Assembly (NCBI GenBank): GCA_035079385.1
Contig: JAVHKY010000003.1
Location: forward strand, 19,069,001 to 19,133,000
DNA length: 64,000 nt
Origin: Aspidiotus rigidus
Lineage: Eukaryota > Arthropoda > Insecta > Hemiptera > Diaspididae
Direction of reading: 5' to 3'
In this document: positions 48,085 to 59,794 of the stretch, in pieces
Numbering within the stretch: position 1 is the stretch's first letter
Layout: every line of letters begins with the position of its first letter
Notes under the pieces: model-generated
Told to the model about the DNA's origin: nothing
The model's input: only the letters and a program-made list of their open reading frames with translations
The model's database searches: none
Translations under genes and position numbers: made by a program

Positions 48085-48619
48085 AGGCCTACATATTTCA
48101 TGCACTATTCGGGCCGTGTATACGCCAGAGAGCGCCACCGTCGAGACGTCGTTATCAAAACATCATAAGGTGAACATTTTGTCGCATGGGCGAATTCCCC
48201 ATTGATTTGTACAGGAACGAGTTTTCGAAAATTCATACAAAATTAAGAGAAATTCCTCAGATTCTGAATTCAAGGTATTGTGTTTTAGTGAGTGTGATCA
48301 TTATGAATTAAAAAAATCATCCATTTTCAAGTTTCAACACGCGGTTTCGGAGAAATTACAAGTTGAAGATTTTTGCCCTTGTATTAAGATACTCCATGGT
48401 ACCGATGTTCACCGTATGCACTTCCGTGTGTGGTGCGTGCATGGGTTTGTGTGAGTGCGCGTCACTAGCCCTGCACGGCCTGAATCATAAGATATTTACG
48501 TGTTGGGTTGAGATTAATGTGACATGTTATACCTGCTAGTTGGCATTCCAGCTAACAGTACGGTTAAATATACATGGATGGCACAATAAATATGATATCA
48601 TTGTACAGAGTAGATTATC

Positions 48620-50065
48620 TTAGTCAATAATACAGATTGACTTACCGGTGTGACAGTGCGTTTACTTTAAGTGGCGTATTACTTATGGGTTGAGCGTAAT
48701 TAGGATTTGGATAGATCTAAACTAGACAGTTTTAAATAATCTAAGCAGAGAAGAGATGGCTAACTTCAATGCAAAAATTAAGGACAAAAAACGCATATAT
48801 TTGCCACGTGAGCGTTGTGATCGCTTTGTTATTATTGGTTGATAAGTGCGCTGCAGCGGCAGTGTTCGCAGCATTTCAAATATATTTCAGTGTAGTAGTA
48901 AATCATATTCGTTCATGTGTAGTAGTAGTGGTGATATACAACGGCGATTGCAGCGCTAACGTGGCAAATATATGCGTTTTTTGTCTTTAAAATTAACCAA
49001 GAGTTAAATATCTCTTCTCTGAATCTAAGAAGTGACGCCGTTGGAGACGCCGCGCCCAAGGCTGGTTCCTCCAGTAGTCGTATGGTTAGCGTGTTGACGT
49101 GTTTATGAAGTCGTTTCTCGTAGGATATGGTTAGTTGCTGGATGGTTTCCTTCACCGTTGGAGCGTTGAGGTCCTGATGTAGACATCGGTTAGTCAGGCA
49201 CCATGGCGCACCAGTGATGCGTCACAATATCAAGTTTTGCTGGCGCTGCAGGATGTTAACGTTGGCCTTGGCTGCAGTTCCCCAGACGGGTGCTCCGTAG
49301 GACCATAGCGGACGTAGAATGGTGATGTAGAGTAAGCGTTTGTTGGATAGCGAGAGCTTATTATTGGTCCGAAACATCCAGAATAAGGCTCTGAATCGTA
49401 TTTTTAATTCATCTCGTTTCTTGAGGTTTTGCGTGTGCCAATTCAATTTACTGTCAAGGGTAAGCCCCAAATATTTTGTATAGGGTGACGGTAGCAGATT
49501 CGTGTGGTTAATAGTGATGATTGTTGGTGGACGTTACGTAGACTGATTTTTCAGTACTTATTTGAATTTCCATTTGCGCATCCACTCTACTACTTTTGAA
49601 ACCGTATGTTGTAGTCGAGCGGTGGCTGTGCTACAGTTTGTGTGAGACGTGATGAGTGCAGTATCGTCTGTAAACGTAGCAAGATCCGTCGATTTTGTTG
49701 TTGGGATGTCAGCAGTGTAGAGAACATATAAGAGAGGCCCCAGAACACTGCCCTGGGGACACCCGCTGAGGTAGAAGCCGCTTCACCGTAGTGTACTTCA
49801 AACGTGCGATCCATGAGGTAAGACTGTAATAGCTTCACGTAATCTCGTGGAAGGTACTCACTGGCCTTGTAGAACAGCTCCTGAATCCATACTCGGTCGA
49901 AGGCCTGTTTTACGTCAAGGAATACAGAAGGACAGTATTCCTTGCTCTCAAGTGCATTCCGTATTTTGGTTGTGACTCGATGTATTCGTTCAACCGAGCC
50001 GTATTTGGCTCGAAAGGCAAGTTGTTGAGGCGGAATAATGCCCTAGTCATCAACGATTGTTAGTA
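48620..50065 (-). pseudogene. 5'-truncated Jockey-like LINE with broken reverse transcriptase
   Basis: Minus-strand translation reads QQLAFRAKYGSVERIHRV, then VFLDVKQAFDRVW (motif A), LLQSYLMDRTFEVHYGEA, PQGSVLGPLLYVLYTADIP and FTDDTAL (motif C, with Thr for the usual Ala). A frameshift sits just before PQGS. After more breaks come LGLTLDSKLNW-like, LWSYGAPVWGTA, ITGAPWCLTNRCLHQDLNAP and YEKRLHKHVNTL. The C-terminus is split by a MITE (48,746-49,021); beyond it LFKTV and a stop complete the ORF near 48,728. Confidence 0.8.
48746..49021. mobile_element. hAT-like MITE with 8-bp target duplication nested in the LINE
   Basis: The ends begin CAGAGAAGAGAT and share about 80 bp of inverted repeat, including GACAAAAAACGCATATATTT and GCCACGT. 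AATCTAAG is present on both sides (48,738-48,745 and 49,022-49,029). Removing it restores the LINE reading frame through SLLRLFKTV, which confirms the insertion. Confidence 0.85.
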
Positions 50066-50166
50066 GACGCGGATGTAAAACCCTCTCGTAAAATTTTTAT
50101 AAGTTTCGTAAAAAGAAAGAAATAAGGAGTTCTGAGTCCATTTTTCTGTTAATAATGACTCATAAT

Positions 50167-50700
50167 GTTTATAGGGCTCTCAATCACCAAAGAATTTCGT
50201 TCTGTGCAATAAATGCACAAAACATAGCCTACTCGCATTAATTTTCCTATTTGTGACAATTTTTCTGAAGTTCCGAGAAACAGAACGTTTTGATATTTAC
50301 ATTTAATTTTGTGTTTACCATTACTGAATAGTTAATTTATATATTATGCATTTATGTAATTTTTTATTGATTTTTTTTTTTTTTTTTTTACTTACTACAT
50401 GCATAATTTTGTGATATTTTGAAATAAGTAGTTCATACCATATTAAAATTTTTGTACAATGATTCATCGTAAAATGAATAAAATGTGTATTTTGATGTGG
50501 AGGCTGAAGAAATAAACTTTTTCGAGTATATAGAATTTGTTTTTACAGTGAATAATTTAAAAATGAAGTTACTTTTAGGATAATTTTTTTCTGTTTCTTG
50601 AAAAGCCCAATGAAAACATCACGCTTGTTGAAATAATCTTTTCAACTGGGCTCGTAATAGAGAACAAGATGGAATTCCCTCTCGCACAACTCTAACACAT
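50167..50700 (+). repeat. Right copy of the duplicated LZTS 3'-UTR segment
   Basis: Starts TTTATAGGGCTCTCAATCAC and matches 39,843-40,150, including the poly(A)-signal block ATGAATAAAATGTGTATTT, then the stretch corresponding to 40,330-40,640. No LZTS coding sequence is attached, so it is a by-product of the duplication. Confidence 0.8.
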
Positions 50701-52020
50701 TCTTCAAGTCGAAGATCTTATTTTTTCAGATCATTATATAAGTAGATTTTTATTAATCATTTTGTCCATAACAGAGTGAATTCTAAAAAATATATTCTTT
50801 GTAGGTACTCGTTTCTTTTGATGCTAACTATTACCGGTGATTGATAAACTCATAAAGAGGCTAAACCATTTCAACGGAAAAATGTATTTCAAAATAGTAG
50901 GTACCTCCATAAATTAATGGAATTTAAAAATAATTTAAATGTACTTACCGTAATATTTCAAAAAAAAGTACAGTGTAGCTGATGGAAAATTAAATTTTTT
51001 GCTGATTAGGTACTGATCAAAGTTCTGGATATACCAACACGTCCTTCTTACTTTTGGCTCTCCAATTTATTCTGAGTATCTGATCTGCAGATAAGAAGAA
51101 TCCCACTTAGGCTATTTGGTTTCTCAAATTTAATTCGACCTAACGAAATCGTATTACAAAAATATTAAGAGCTATGATTCGACCTAATAAAATCATATTG
51201 CGATTATAGGCAACTTGAAGAATATTCTACTTGCTTATCTAAATTTCTAGAGTATTTGTTACAATTTTACGAGAACGTATTCTATCTTCAAATCTGATGA
51301 TGACGATCTATAATTGCGTCGATGTTGGGTTGTTTTCGTGTGTTATTGTTATCCTTGTTTTTAATTGAATTTTCGGCGTTCTCGTTTGTTTTTTTTTGTA
51401 GGAATAACAATTTTTTTTAATGCCCGCACTAAGACAAAAATCCAGTGCGGGGTACAACAAGAAAAAAATTCAATCAACCTTGGATTCAAAAGTGGAATGA
51501 AAAAAGATTGAAAACTTTCTTCCTCCTTTTTATTCTCTTTCGAGATTGTAAGTCCGAGTGAGTGTTTTATTCGGTTTATACCTAACCTATTCTCTGTGAT
51601 TGCGTAAACTAAAATCATCTTTCTTCAAGAGCCATAAAAAAGCAAACCCTTCGTTGTTTAATTCTTCGTGAGAAAGATGAAGATAACATTCGAATGTAAA
51701 AAGCGTAGACCATTCGTGAACTTAAATACGATCAAGAAAACGTGTATGTCGGATAAAGAGACCCGGTACTCCATTATTTACACGTAGATTTTATTAGATA
51801 TTCGTCTATTTTAAAAGCTAACGTGCATCTCCGATTTACAAAGGTTTTTGAACTCCGAACTTGCGTAAAACCCACTTTCTCGTAGGTTAGTGGGTGATTG
51901 ATAAATTCAAACGAGGACGTCGACGATACAACGATAGCTTGATGCTTCATAGCGTAACTGAACACTCGCAGGTAAAACTCGTAGTGACGTTTATAAGAGA
52001 CCTGAAACAGTGTACCGTAT
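50700..52020. other. Gene-free stretch between duplicated segment and U1-like sequence
   Basis: Short frames without motifs. No counterpart was found in the left copy, so this is either insertion in the right copy or loss from the left. Confidence 0.4.
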
Positions 52021-52022
52021 TT

Positions 52023-52164
52023 ATACTAACCTAGCGTCGGGGCCAACCGTGATCATGAAGGCGGTTCCCCTAGGGGAAGGCTATGCTGACTCCTATGACT
52101 GTCCAAAGAGGCGGTCGGGCGTACAATTTTTGATAGTCGGGACTGCGGGCTTCGCTGATCCCGT
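52023..52164 (+). ncRNA. U1 snRNA-like sequence, probably pseudogene or divergent variant
   Basis: Starts ATACTAACCTAGCGTCGGGG, close to the U1 5' end but with ACTAACC where U1 has ACTTACC. Next is stem-loop I with CCAACCGTGATCATGAAGGC, which is the U1-70K site with one change. The stem-loop II region that binds U1A (ATTGCAC) is missing by a deletion of about 18 nt after GGAAGGCTATGC. The Sm site AATTTTTGATAG and a 3' hairpin (CGGGACTGCGGGCTTCGCTG) remain. About 141 nt versus roughly 164 expected. Confidence 0.7.
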
Positions 52165-52744
52165 ACCGGTGCCTCAGTACGGCAATAAGTCATTAGAAAC
52201 GTCGAAGTCGAATTCATTCTACGGATACCGAATTACCTACTTCCCTCTGTACTCATATTGTTCTCAAGTGAGTTCCAGCTGATTTGACCAGCATTCATCT
52301 CGATATGATTCACGAAGCAACGCCCGGCAGGCGTGTACGTCTAAAAAAGTACATCGTCATGAAAAGGAAATGTGCGGGCGATAATTATCAATCCAAGACA
52401 CAACGGTCCGAATTGAAAAGATAACGTCGAATAAGATCTGAAGGAACATGTCTTCACTTGTAGGCCGTACATCAAAATAGCTATTGTTATAGCGTTTGTG
52501 GTCAGTTTCACGCTTATTTTGTTCCATTTAAGGAAAATAAAGTGCCTACTCGGTAAATAATTTCTCTCCTTATAATTAACATGTTTTGTTCCTGTTTTTT
52601 TTCTCAGATAGTGCTGCTAAATCCTTAGAGAAGCTAACATTTCCTTCGCTTTTGCATGAACGATGTAACTCGGTAATGATATTCTAACGTGTAGCCTGTT
52701 TTCTTTATTGGAATATTTTACTCAACGATAGTATTTCTTAATCA

Positions 52745-52915
52745 AGGTTCATCTTGTTATGAAACGAGCAGCGTCAATTGGGAAGTAAACAACGACGTAG
52801 TTATATCTCAGCGCTTGATTACGCGCGAAGATCAGATATAGTAATCACCAATTTTGATGATTCTCTGATTTAGTGCTACGGACCATCTTCGAAAAGAAGT
52901 CGAAAAGTCAACTCA
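52745..52915 (-). promoter_or_regulatory. Inverted copy of the upstream flank of the stand-alone dehydrogenase gene
   Basis: Read on the minus strand this matches 40,835-40,975: CGAAGATGGTC, ATCAAAATTGG, GATTACTAT, CTGATCTTC, TTCCCAATTG and CTGCTCGTTTCAT in the same order. It sits about 200 bp before the start codon in the right copy and directly before it in the left copy, in opposite orientation. A promoter role is inferred from position only. Confidence 0.6.
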
Positions 52916-53113
52916 TCGTTCTTCGTTAAGGAAGCCAGTGCAGTAAGTTCTTTCCCACTTGTCATAAATTTTATAAGTCTGTTTTAATAAACCTCTTTCC
53001 TGCTACAACGTATCGCGGAAACCCTCGTAAAAAATCCATTAATCCTACTAGTATTTTGAAACGATTTTTTCTTACTCTCCTCAAATTAATTTGAATTATA
53101 ATCAAATGCGACT

Positions 53114-56100
53114 ATGTTTACGAAATTATTCACTCATACTCGCAGAAAACTCGTCATCATGTCTGAAGAAGAAGGCGGTCAAGCCGCGACCGTTCTTTCA
53201 GGAACCGCAATCGCGAAGTAATTGATTGATTTGATTCTTTTAAATTGTTTTATGAAATAATCGCATCTCTTTTAATTTGTGCGTGTGTATTGTAATTGTA
53301 GAGAAATTCGAGAGAAGCTGAAACATGAAGTCGAGGAAATGCAGGAAGCATTTCATGGTTGTCGGCCAGGGCTAGCTATCATCCAGGTCGGTGATAGACC
53401 AGATTCGAATGCGTACATAAGAATGAAGATGAAGGCGGCAGCTGAAATTGGAATCAAAACCGTACACTTCCACTTACCTCGATCTGTGCAGCAACATGAA
53501 GTATGCAAAAAATTATGTGCTTTACGAACGAAGAAATAGTGAAGCTAGATTTTTACATTAAATTTAATCGTTTTTTAGTTGTTGAATCTTTTGAAGAGTT
53601 TGAATGAAGACTCTTCTTTTCATGGTATCCTTGTACAAATGCCGTTGGATTGCGATACGAAAATAGATTCCCATCTGATTACGAATAGTGTTTCGCCGGA
53701 TAAAGATGTGGATGGGTAAATTTTTTGAAAAGATATTATATTTTTGTTAAATTAATTGTTCCAAAATCTAAATGCACAAATATTGATGAAAATCTCAACG
53801 AAGATATTCAATCTGTTCATATGAATCAAATGTTTCTAAATTCGCACAAGAGAACAAGAAGTATTGGTTCTGTGATTTTTTTTTTTATTTTTTTTTTCGA
53901 CGATACAAATACGTACGATTTGTTCGTTATTAGAAATTGAGTAGGTACAAAATTCTATCAGTTCTCGTTTATGAAATTTATCTTTGTTTTCCATTGTACT
54001 TATAGGTTACATACTGTAAACCAAGGAAAAGTGGCAACAGGTGATCTGTCTTCCGGCTTTATTCCGTGTACACCTAACGGCGTTCTTGAATTAATCTCGC
54101 GGTCAGAATAAATTACTATACTCTTTGAACAATTCCAGTAGGTATCTGTTTAATTTAATGTGGTAAATATTTCGTTTTACAGAAGTAAAATTGATATAGC
54201 TGGAACTCAGGCAGTAGTTATCGGCCGCAGTAAAATAGTCGGTACACCGGTATCTGAGTTATTGAAATGGCATAATGCTACGGTTACTACGTGTCATTCG
54301 AGAACTAAAGATATTGAGAAAATTGTAAGTTCGTAACTTCTCTTCACGCATCGAAAATAGTCGACCTGATAGAAGAATTGTATCAATCTCTCTGATAGTT
54401 ATGAAAATTGGATTCAATCACATTTTTCTAAACTTATGAACTCATGATACATTATATTGGAAAACTGCACTGGGAAGTGAGCATTTTACTATAATTACGA
54501 AATTTCTTTCGACGAATCGAATGCGAACATTTTGATTTGCCCCTTATCAAGGGATCCATCGAGTCATCTTCTGACAAAGTATTGGAGGCTCAAAACGTAG
54601 ATAGAAACGATTTCTTTTTTCTTCTTTCCCGTGATAAACCTTTCTTCATTGATTAAAAAAAGTAAAAAAAAAAAAAAAAACTCGTAGAATGCGTTTAAAC
54701 AACGAATGGAAATAAACACTAATGAATTTATAATTTCAATAATTTTTGAAATAATACTTGCTTTTCAGTTGTATTCTTCTTTAAAATTGATATTTTTTTT
54801 CATTTTCAAATATTTCAATACTTCTAGCTACTTTCCTTTTTAATTCTGTAACAAAACGCATCATATACCCATTATTTTCTTCAATTTTAAGTAGGAATCC
54901 TTTATTTCGAAAATTATTGATGAGTTTACGTAAATTTGAAAGCATTTTGAATTGGATAATGCTATTTAAGAATCCATCACATTGGAAAATTTCCGTGGAT
55001 TTTCGATACCTTCGTGTGAATTAGAAGAGGAGTAGATTAAACAATCACTTAAGAACGAAAATTTCAAAAAATTTTTTCCTGGTCTAAACGTGACTGACAC
55101 GGAAACATGGGGGAAATATGGACTTCAGGTTCCTGAGAGAAGATATCGAGATCGTATCAGTTTGTGCGTCATATTTTGATTGAGCGATTCATAATAATTT
55201 TCTCATGATGCAGGTGAATTCTGTTATTATTTCTGACGAAAACAAAAGATAATCTCGTGACGTGATACATAATGAGGTGCAGCAGATATAATCGACCTAT
55301 TTTTTCTCCATCATATTCATGGATAATTTAAATATCGAGGATTATATCATAATATACCTTTATTTATGTCCAGACTGCTCAAGCTGATATTTTAGTCGTA
55401 GCCATTGGAAGTCCGAAGTTCGTTAGAGGATCGTGGATAAAACGAGGTGCAGTTGTAATAGATTGCGGTATAAACTCAATAGAAGGTGAGAAATATTAAA
55501 TGTTCGATTTTTATAGATAGTAACTTTAGTAACTCCTCTAAAATCACGAACTTCATTGATAATAATCTTCTTGCAGACAAGTCAAAAGCATCAGGTTCGC
55601 GATTGGTAGGTGATGTACATTACGAAGAAGCGTGTAAGATTGCCGGTCACATCACTCCAGTACCTGGTGGAGTTGGTCCGATGACTGTAGCCATGTTGAT
55701 GAAAAATACCGTAATATCTGCTCAATCAGCTCTGAAAGAGCTTACCAAACAGCATTGGAATTTAACTATTCTACCTTTGAAACTTGAACAACCTCCACCC
55801 AGGTAAAAATACATACATTACAGTATTTTTTTTTTTTTTCAGAAATAGCTTGTAGTGGAAACAAATTTCTCGCTTTCATCCAGCTTTCCTTCATATTAGC
55901 TACATTCTTTATTTTACTCTTCATCATCGGTGAATTTTTCTTTAGAATCGTCATACTGTATATTCTAGCGACATTGTGATAGCAAGATCTCAAATTCCTA
56001 AAGATGTGAACTTCTTGGCAAAAGAAATTGGTTTGAATTCATCCGAATTTCGTTTATATGGAAATACGAAGGCAAAAATCAGCTTATCTGTCTTGGAACG

Positions 56101-58568
56101 GTTGGAACATCAGTCTAATGGACACTACGTAGTCGTTGCGGGGTAGGTTTGTCTATTTTTCGCTTTATAATTTCTCGTGCAGTTGATACGCAAGTATTTT
56201 TTTCAGAATAACTCCTACTCCTTTGGGAGAAGGTAAGAGTACTACTACAATCGGTCTGGTTCAAGCTCTTGCCGGGCAAAAGCATTGTAACACCATAGCT
56301 TGCGTGAGACAACCTTCACAAGGACCAACATTCGGTATTAAAGGTTGGTATTGGATGGAGTGTTATTTTCGATACATTCCTCGTACTTAATTTTAATCTG
56401 TTTTCAATTTAGGTGGAGCAGCTGGCGGTGGTTACTCGCAAGTTATACCTATGGAAGAGTTTAATTTACATTTGACTGGTGACATACACGCCGTCACCGC
56501 AGCCAATAATCTTTTAGCTGCACAGATCGATGCTCGTGCATTTCACGAGAACACGCAGACTGATTCGGCATTGTATAATCGTTTAGTTCCATCCGTAAAT
56601 GGAATGCGTAAATTTTCAAAAATTCAATTGAGAAGACTTTGTCGTTTGGGGATTGACAAAACAGATCCGAATTCATTGACAGATGAAGAAATTTCTCGTT
56701 TCGCTCGTCTGAATATTGATAGATCTACGATATCGTGGAATAGGGGTGAGTTTCCGTTTGATGAACTCAGAAGGTTACAAGAACAAAGACATGCCGAGGT
56801 GTATTCAAATAATTTTTTTTTTCAGTTATCGATACGAACGATCGATTCCTACGTGAGATTACTATAGGAGAATCACCTACTGAAAAAGGTTTTACAAGAA
56901 AAGCTAAATTCGATATATCAGTAGCTAGTGAAATAATGGCTATTTTAGCTCTCGCGAAGAATTTAACAGATCTTAAAGAGAGGTTGATGCGTATTGTTGT
57001 GGCTCAAAGTACTACGGGAGCTGATATCACTGCCGATGACCTTGTGAGGGAGAAAAATCATTCGATCGATTTGACCTTGAAAAGCTTAATATCTCAAATT
57101 TCTTTCTTAGGGTGCTACGGGAGCGTTAGCTGTTCTCTTGAAAGATTGCGTCGAACCCACTCTTATGCAAACTTTAGAAGGCACTCCTGTGATGGTTCAC
57201 GCTGGGCCATTTGCCAATATTGCTCACGGTTGTTCATCAATAATCGCTGATTTGATCAGTTTGAAGTTGGTAGGGGAAAATGGATTTGTTGTAACTGAAG
57301 CAGGCTTTGGATCCGATATAGGTATGGCAAAAATACCCATACGCACTCTATCGGAAGAGGGGAAGACGAGTTGATTAAAATCAATGAATGTTACTTTTAT
57401 TTCGTAGGTTTGGAAAAGTTTTTCAACATTAAATGTAGATCTTCAGGCTGTGTACCAAACGCAGTCGTATTGGTGGCTACGACTCGTGCGTTAAAAATGC
57501 ACGGCGGAGGACCCCCAGTTACTTCTGGCCAGCCTTTGCGACCCGAATACACAGAAGTAATTTCTATGCTAACCCAAAAAATAACTTCGGAAAGAGTATT
57601 AATTCTTGAAAAAAAAAAAAAATTGTTGTTCTCAGGAAAACGTGGAGTTATTGAGGAAAGGCTGTTGTAACCTGAAGAAACACATTGAGAATGCTGTTCT
57701 TCAAGGTGTGCCTGTTATCGTTGCGGTAAACGCAATGCAGTAAGAAAATTTTAGATCTAATCAGCAAAATAAGAATAATATACTTTTCTCACGCTATGAA
57801 TTTGAAAAATTAGGACCGATACAGAGGCGGAATGGTCGGTCATAAAAGAAGAATGTTCAGAAAGTGGAGCCGCTGATGTCGTCATCTGTTCGCACTGGGC
57901 AAAAGGTGGTGTTGGCGCCGCATGTTTAGCTGATTCTGTGATGAATGTTTGTAAGGCGAAGAACGATTTCCGGTAATTATTGATAGAATTGAATTTATCA
58001 TTTACGAGTGGAATGTGATCGTATCATTAATTTGCCATCTTTCTACAGATATCTGTACGATCTGGAAGAATCACTGGAAAATAAAATACGAATAATTGCC
58101 AGCAAAATGTACTGCGCTATTGGAGTTGATTTTCCGGAGATAGTTCTAGATAAACTGAAAAAATACGAGGAAAAGGTAACTTGAATCGAATTGCAATACA
58201 GAGCAAAATAAATATTGTAACACGTTAACACTCGTCGAATACTCTTCGATAGGGCTATCATAACCTTCCTGTATGTATGGCAAAAACAGCCTTATCTCTC
58301 AGTGGTGATCCGTCCATCAAAGGTATTCCCAAAGACTACGTTCTACCTGTACAAGATGTATACTTATCTGCTGGAGCCGGTTTCCTGGTTGTTATCACCG
58401 GCGAGGTTCGTTCTCTTTCCTCTATTTTTTTTACTCGATTAAAATATAATTATTAAAATCTCGATTCAATTTTCACAGATTAGCAAAATGCCCGGACTAC
58501 CCACTCGACCATGTATTTACGATATTGATTTGGATACAGAGACTGGACAAATTGAAGGCTTATTTTAA
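53114..58568 (+). CDS. MTHFD1: C1-tetrahydrofolate synthase, trifunctional, 18 exons
   Basis: Exons: 53114-53217, 53302-53500, 53579-53715, 54006-54101, 54183-54324, 55374-55485, 55577-55802, 55969-56142, 56207-56343, 56413-56745, 56826-57043, 57111-57321, 57408-57556, 57636-57739, 57814-57972, 58049-58175, 58253-58405, 58479-58568. Phases agree throughout; 956 residues (animal MTHFD1 about 935). Residues about 20-320 are the dehydrogenase/cyclohydrolase (catalytic Lys77, [24 protein letters not shown]). From about 350 comes the formate-THF ligase: P-loop [11 protein letters not shown] near 399, [53 protein letters not shown], and [12 protein letters not shown] at the end. Two in-frame starts exist; the first adds [15 protein letters not shown], basic and acid-free, possibly mitochondrial, while Met16 would give a cytosolic form. 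Confidence 0.95.
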
Positions 58569-58669
58569 GTTTATAGAACGTCAACTATTTAATATAAATA
58601 TTTGTACATTCCATTCTAAACAGGCTTACTTTCTCAACAAAATAATATTCAAGTCAACGAAATATTCAG

Positions 58670-59794
58670 CTACGCAATTTTTCTGCAGGCCCTCAATTTC
58701 GCCGCTCTACTCCTTGGATTAGTCGATGCTTCATATTTATTCGGTACTATCACGTGCTTATTTAATAATTGCCATTCTGTGTCCTTCAAACTCTCAACCA
58801 TGGATTGATCGAACACGGTATTGTAACTGAAGAAATGCAGAGGTAATTCCGTGCTAACAGGACCGTCTTGTTGACCAGTGACATAGTCTTTTATAATCTT
58901 ATCCTCCAGAGGATTCATGGATATGGTAATCATTATGCCTCCAATTTTTAAATATCTGTGCGCCATCATCATAGCGTAACTGATTTCGTTCATCTCATTA
59001 TTGACAAACATTCTTAGTGCTAGAAAAATTTTCGTGCAGATATGACTGAATTTTCCGTCGTCATTAAACCTATAATGCCTATCGAATAAGGATTCGATTA
59101 GACTTCGAAGCTCGAATGTATTTTTCGGAGAACTACGAGATTGTCTGAGTTCCACAATGGCTTTTGCTATTTTCTTCGAGTTGGGTTCTTTACCATAAAT
59201 TTTGAAAATTTGATGTAATTCGGTTTCACTCGCATGCGCTAATACATCTGCAGCGGTTATACCATTGCTATCGGGTCCATCCATTCTCATATCTAGCGGA
59301 GCATCTTTACTGTGAGAGAATCCACGCTTGTCGCTATCGAACTGCATCGATGAGCAACCGAAATCAAACAGTATGCCGTCTAATGAGTTCTGTCTATAGT
59401 TATGCGATTCTAATAGATGCGGTAAGTCGCTAAATTTACCGTGTAAAGGAATTATTTGATCGGGATGCTCATCTTGGAGATCTAAAGCATGATTGAAAGC
59501 TAATGGATCTCGATCGAGGCAAAGTATTTTTAAAGACGTCGATCGCTTCAAGAGCTCTCTAGCGTGTCCACCCGCTCCAAAAGTTGCATCGAGAATTACA
59601 CTACAATTTTCAGGTTGCAAATATTCAGCTACTTCGTGGACGAGTACTGGTACATGAAGATTCTCATTTACTTTTCTCGGAGATATATTTGGGCCGAGTG
59701 ATCTTCTTCGGCGGATTAAGAGACGTGAGAAAATTACCGACTTTCTGTTTGAATTTTTCAATTGGGCCCAAATTGACTTGTTCAAGATGTTCAT
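58670..59794 (-). CDS. METTL15: Mitochondrial 12S rRNA N4-cytidine methyltransferase (RsmH/MraW family)
   Basis: Single-exon frame of 374 residues. It transfers methyl from SAM to a cytidine of mitochondrial small-subunit rRNA. Residues 1-40 are rich in Arg/Lys without acids until late (IFSRLLIRRRRSLG), like a mitochondrial presequence. Then come HVPVLVHEV, the SAM loop DATFGAGGHAREL, CLDRDP, FDFGCSSMQFD, RGFSHSKDAPLDMRMD, LRMFVNNEMNEI, NPLEDKIIKDYV and the C-terminal NPRSRAAKLRACRK, all of the family. The family's usual I-S-F-H-S-L-E-D reads I-S-M-N-P-L-E-D here. The first 44 codons overlap UQCC2 in another frame, and no later Met precedes the catalytic domain. The stop is 101 bp from the convergent MTHFD1 stop. 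Confidence 0.93.
   Translation of the reverse strand: MNILNKSIWAQLKNSNRKSVIFSRLLIRRRRSLGPNISPRKVNENLHVPVLVHEVAEYLQPENCSVILDATFGAGGHARELLKRSTSLKILCLDRDPLAFNHALDLQDEHPDQIIPLHGKFSDLPHLLESHNYRQNSLDGILFDFGCSSMQFDSDKRGFSHSKDAPLDMRMDGPDSNGITAADVLAHASETELHQIFKIYGKEPNSKKIAKAIVELRQSRSSPKNTFELRSLIESLFDRHYRFNDDGKFSHICTKIFLALRMFVNNEMNEISYAMMMAHRYLKIGGIMITISMNPLEDKIIKDYVTGQQDGPVSTELPLHFFSYNTVFDQSMVESLKDTEWQLLNKHVIVPNKYEASTNPRSRAAKLRACRKIA

Noticed and set aside
52023..52033. Functional link between the U1-like ACTAACCT end and the GTTAGT donor of LZTS exon 1
   Set aside because: The pairing is suggestive, but the RNA lacks stem-loop II and is probably a pseudogene; one matching donor is not evidence.
52010..52282. 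90-codon plus-strand frame
   Set aside because: It runs across the U1-like sequence, which explains its composition; no protein motif.
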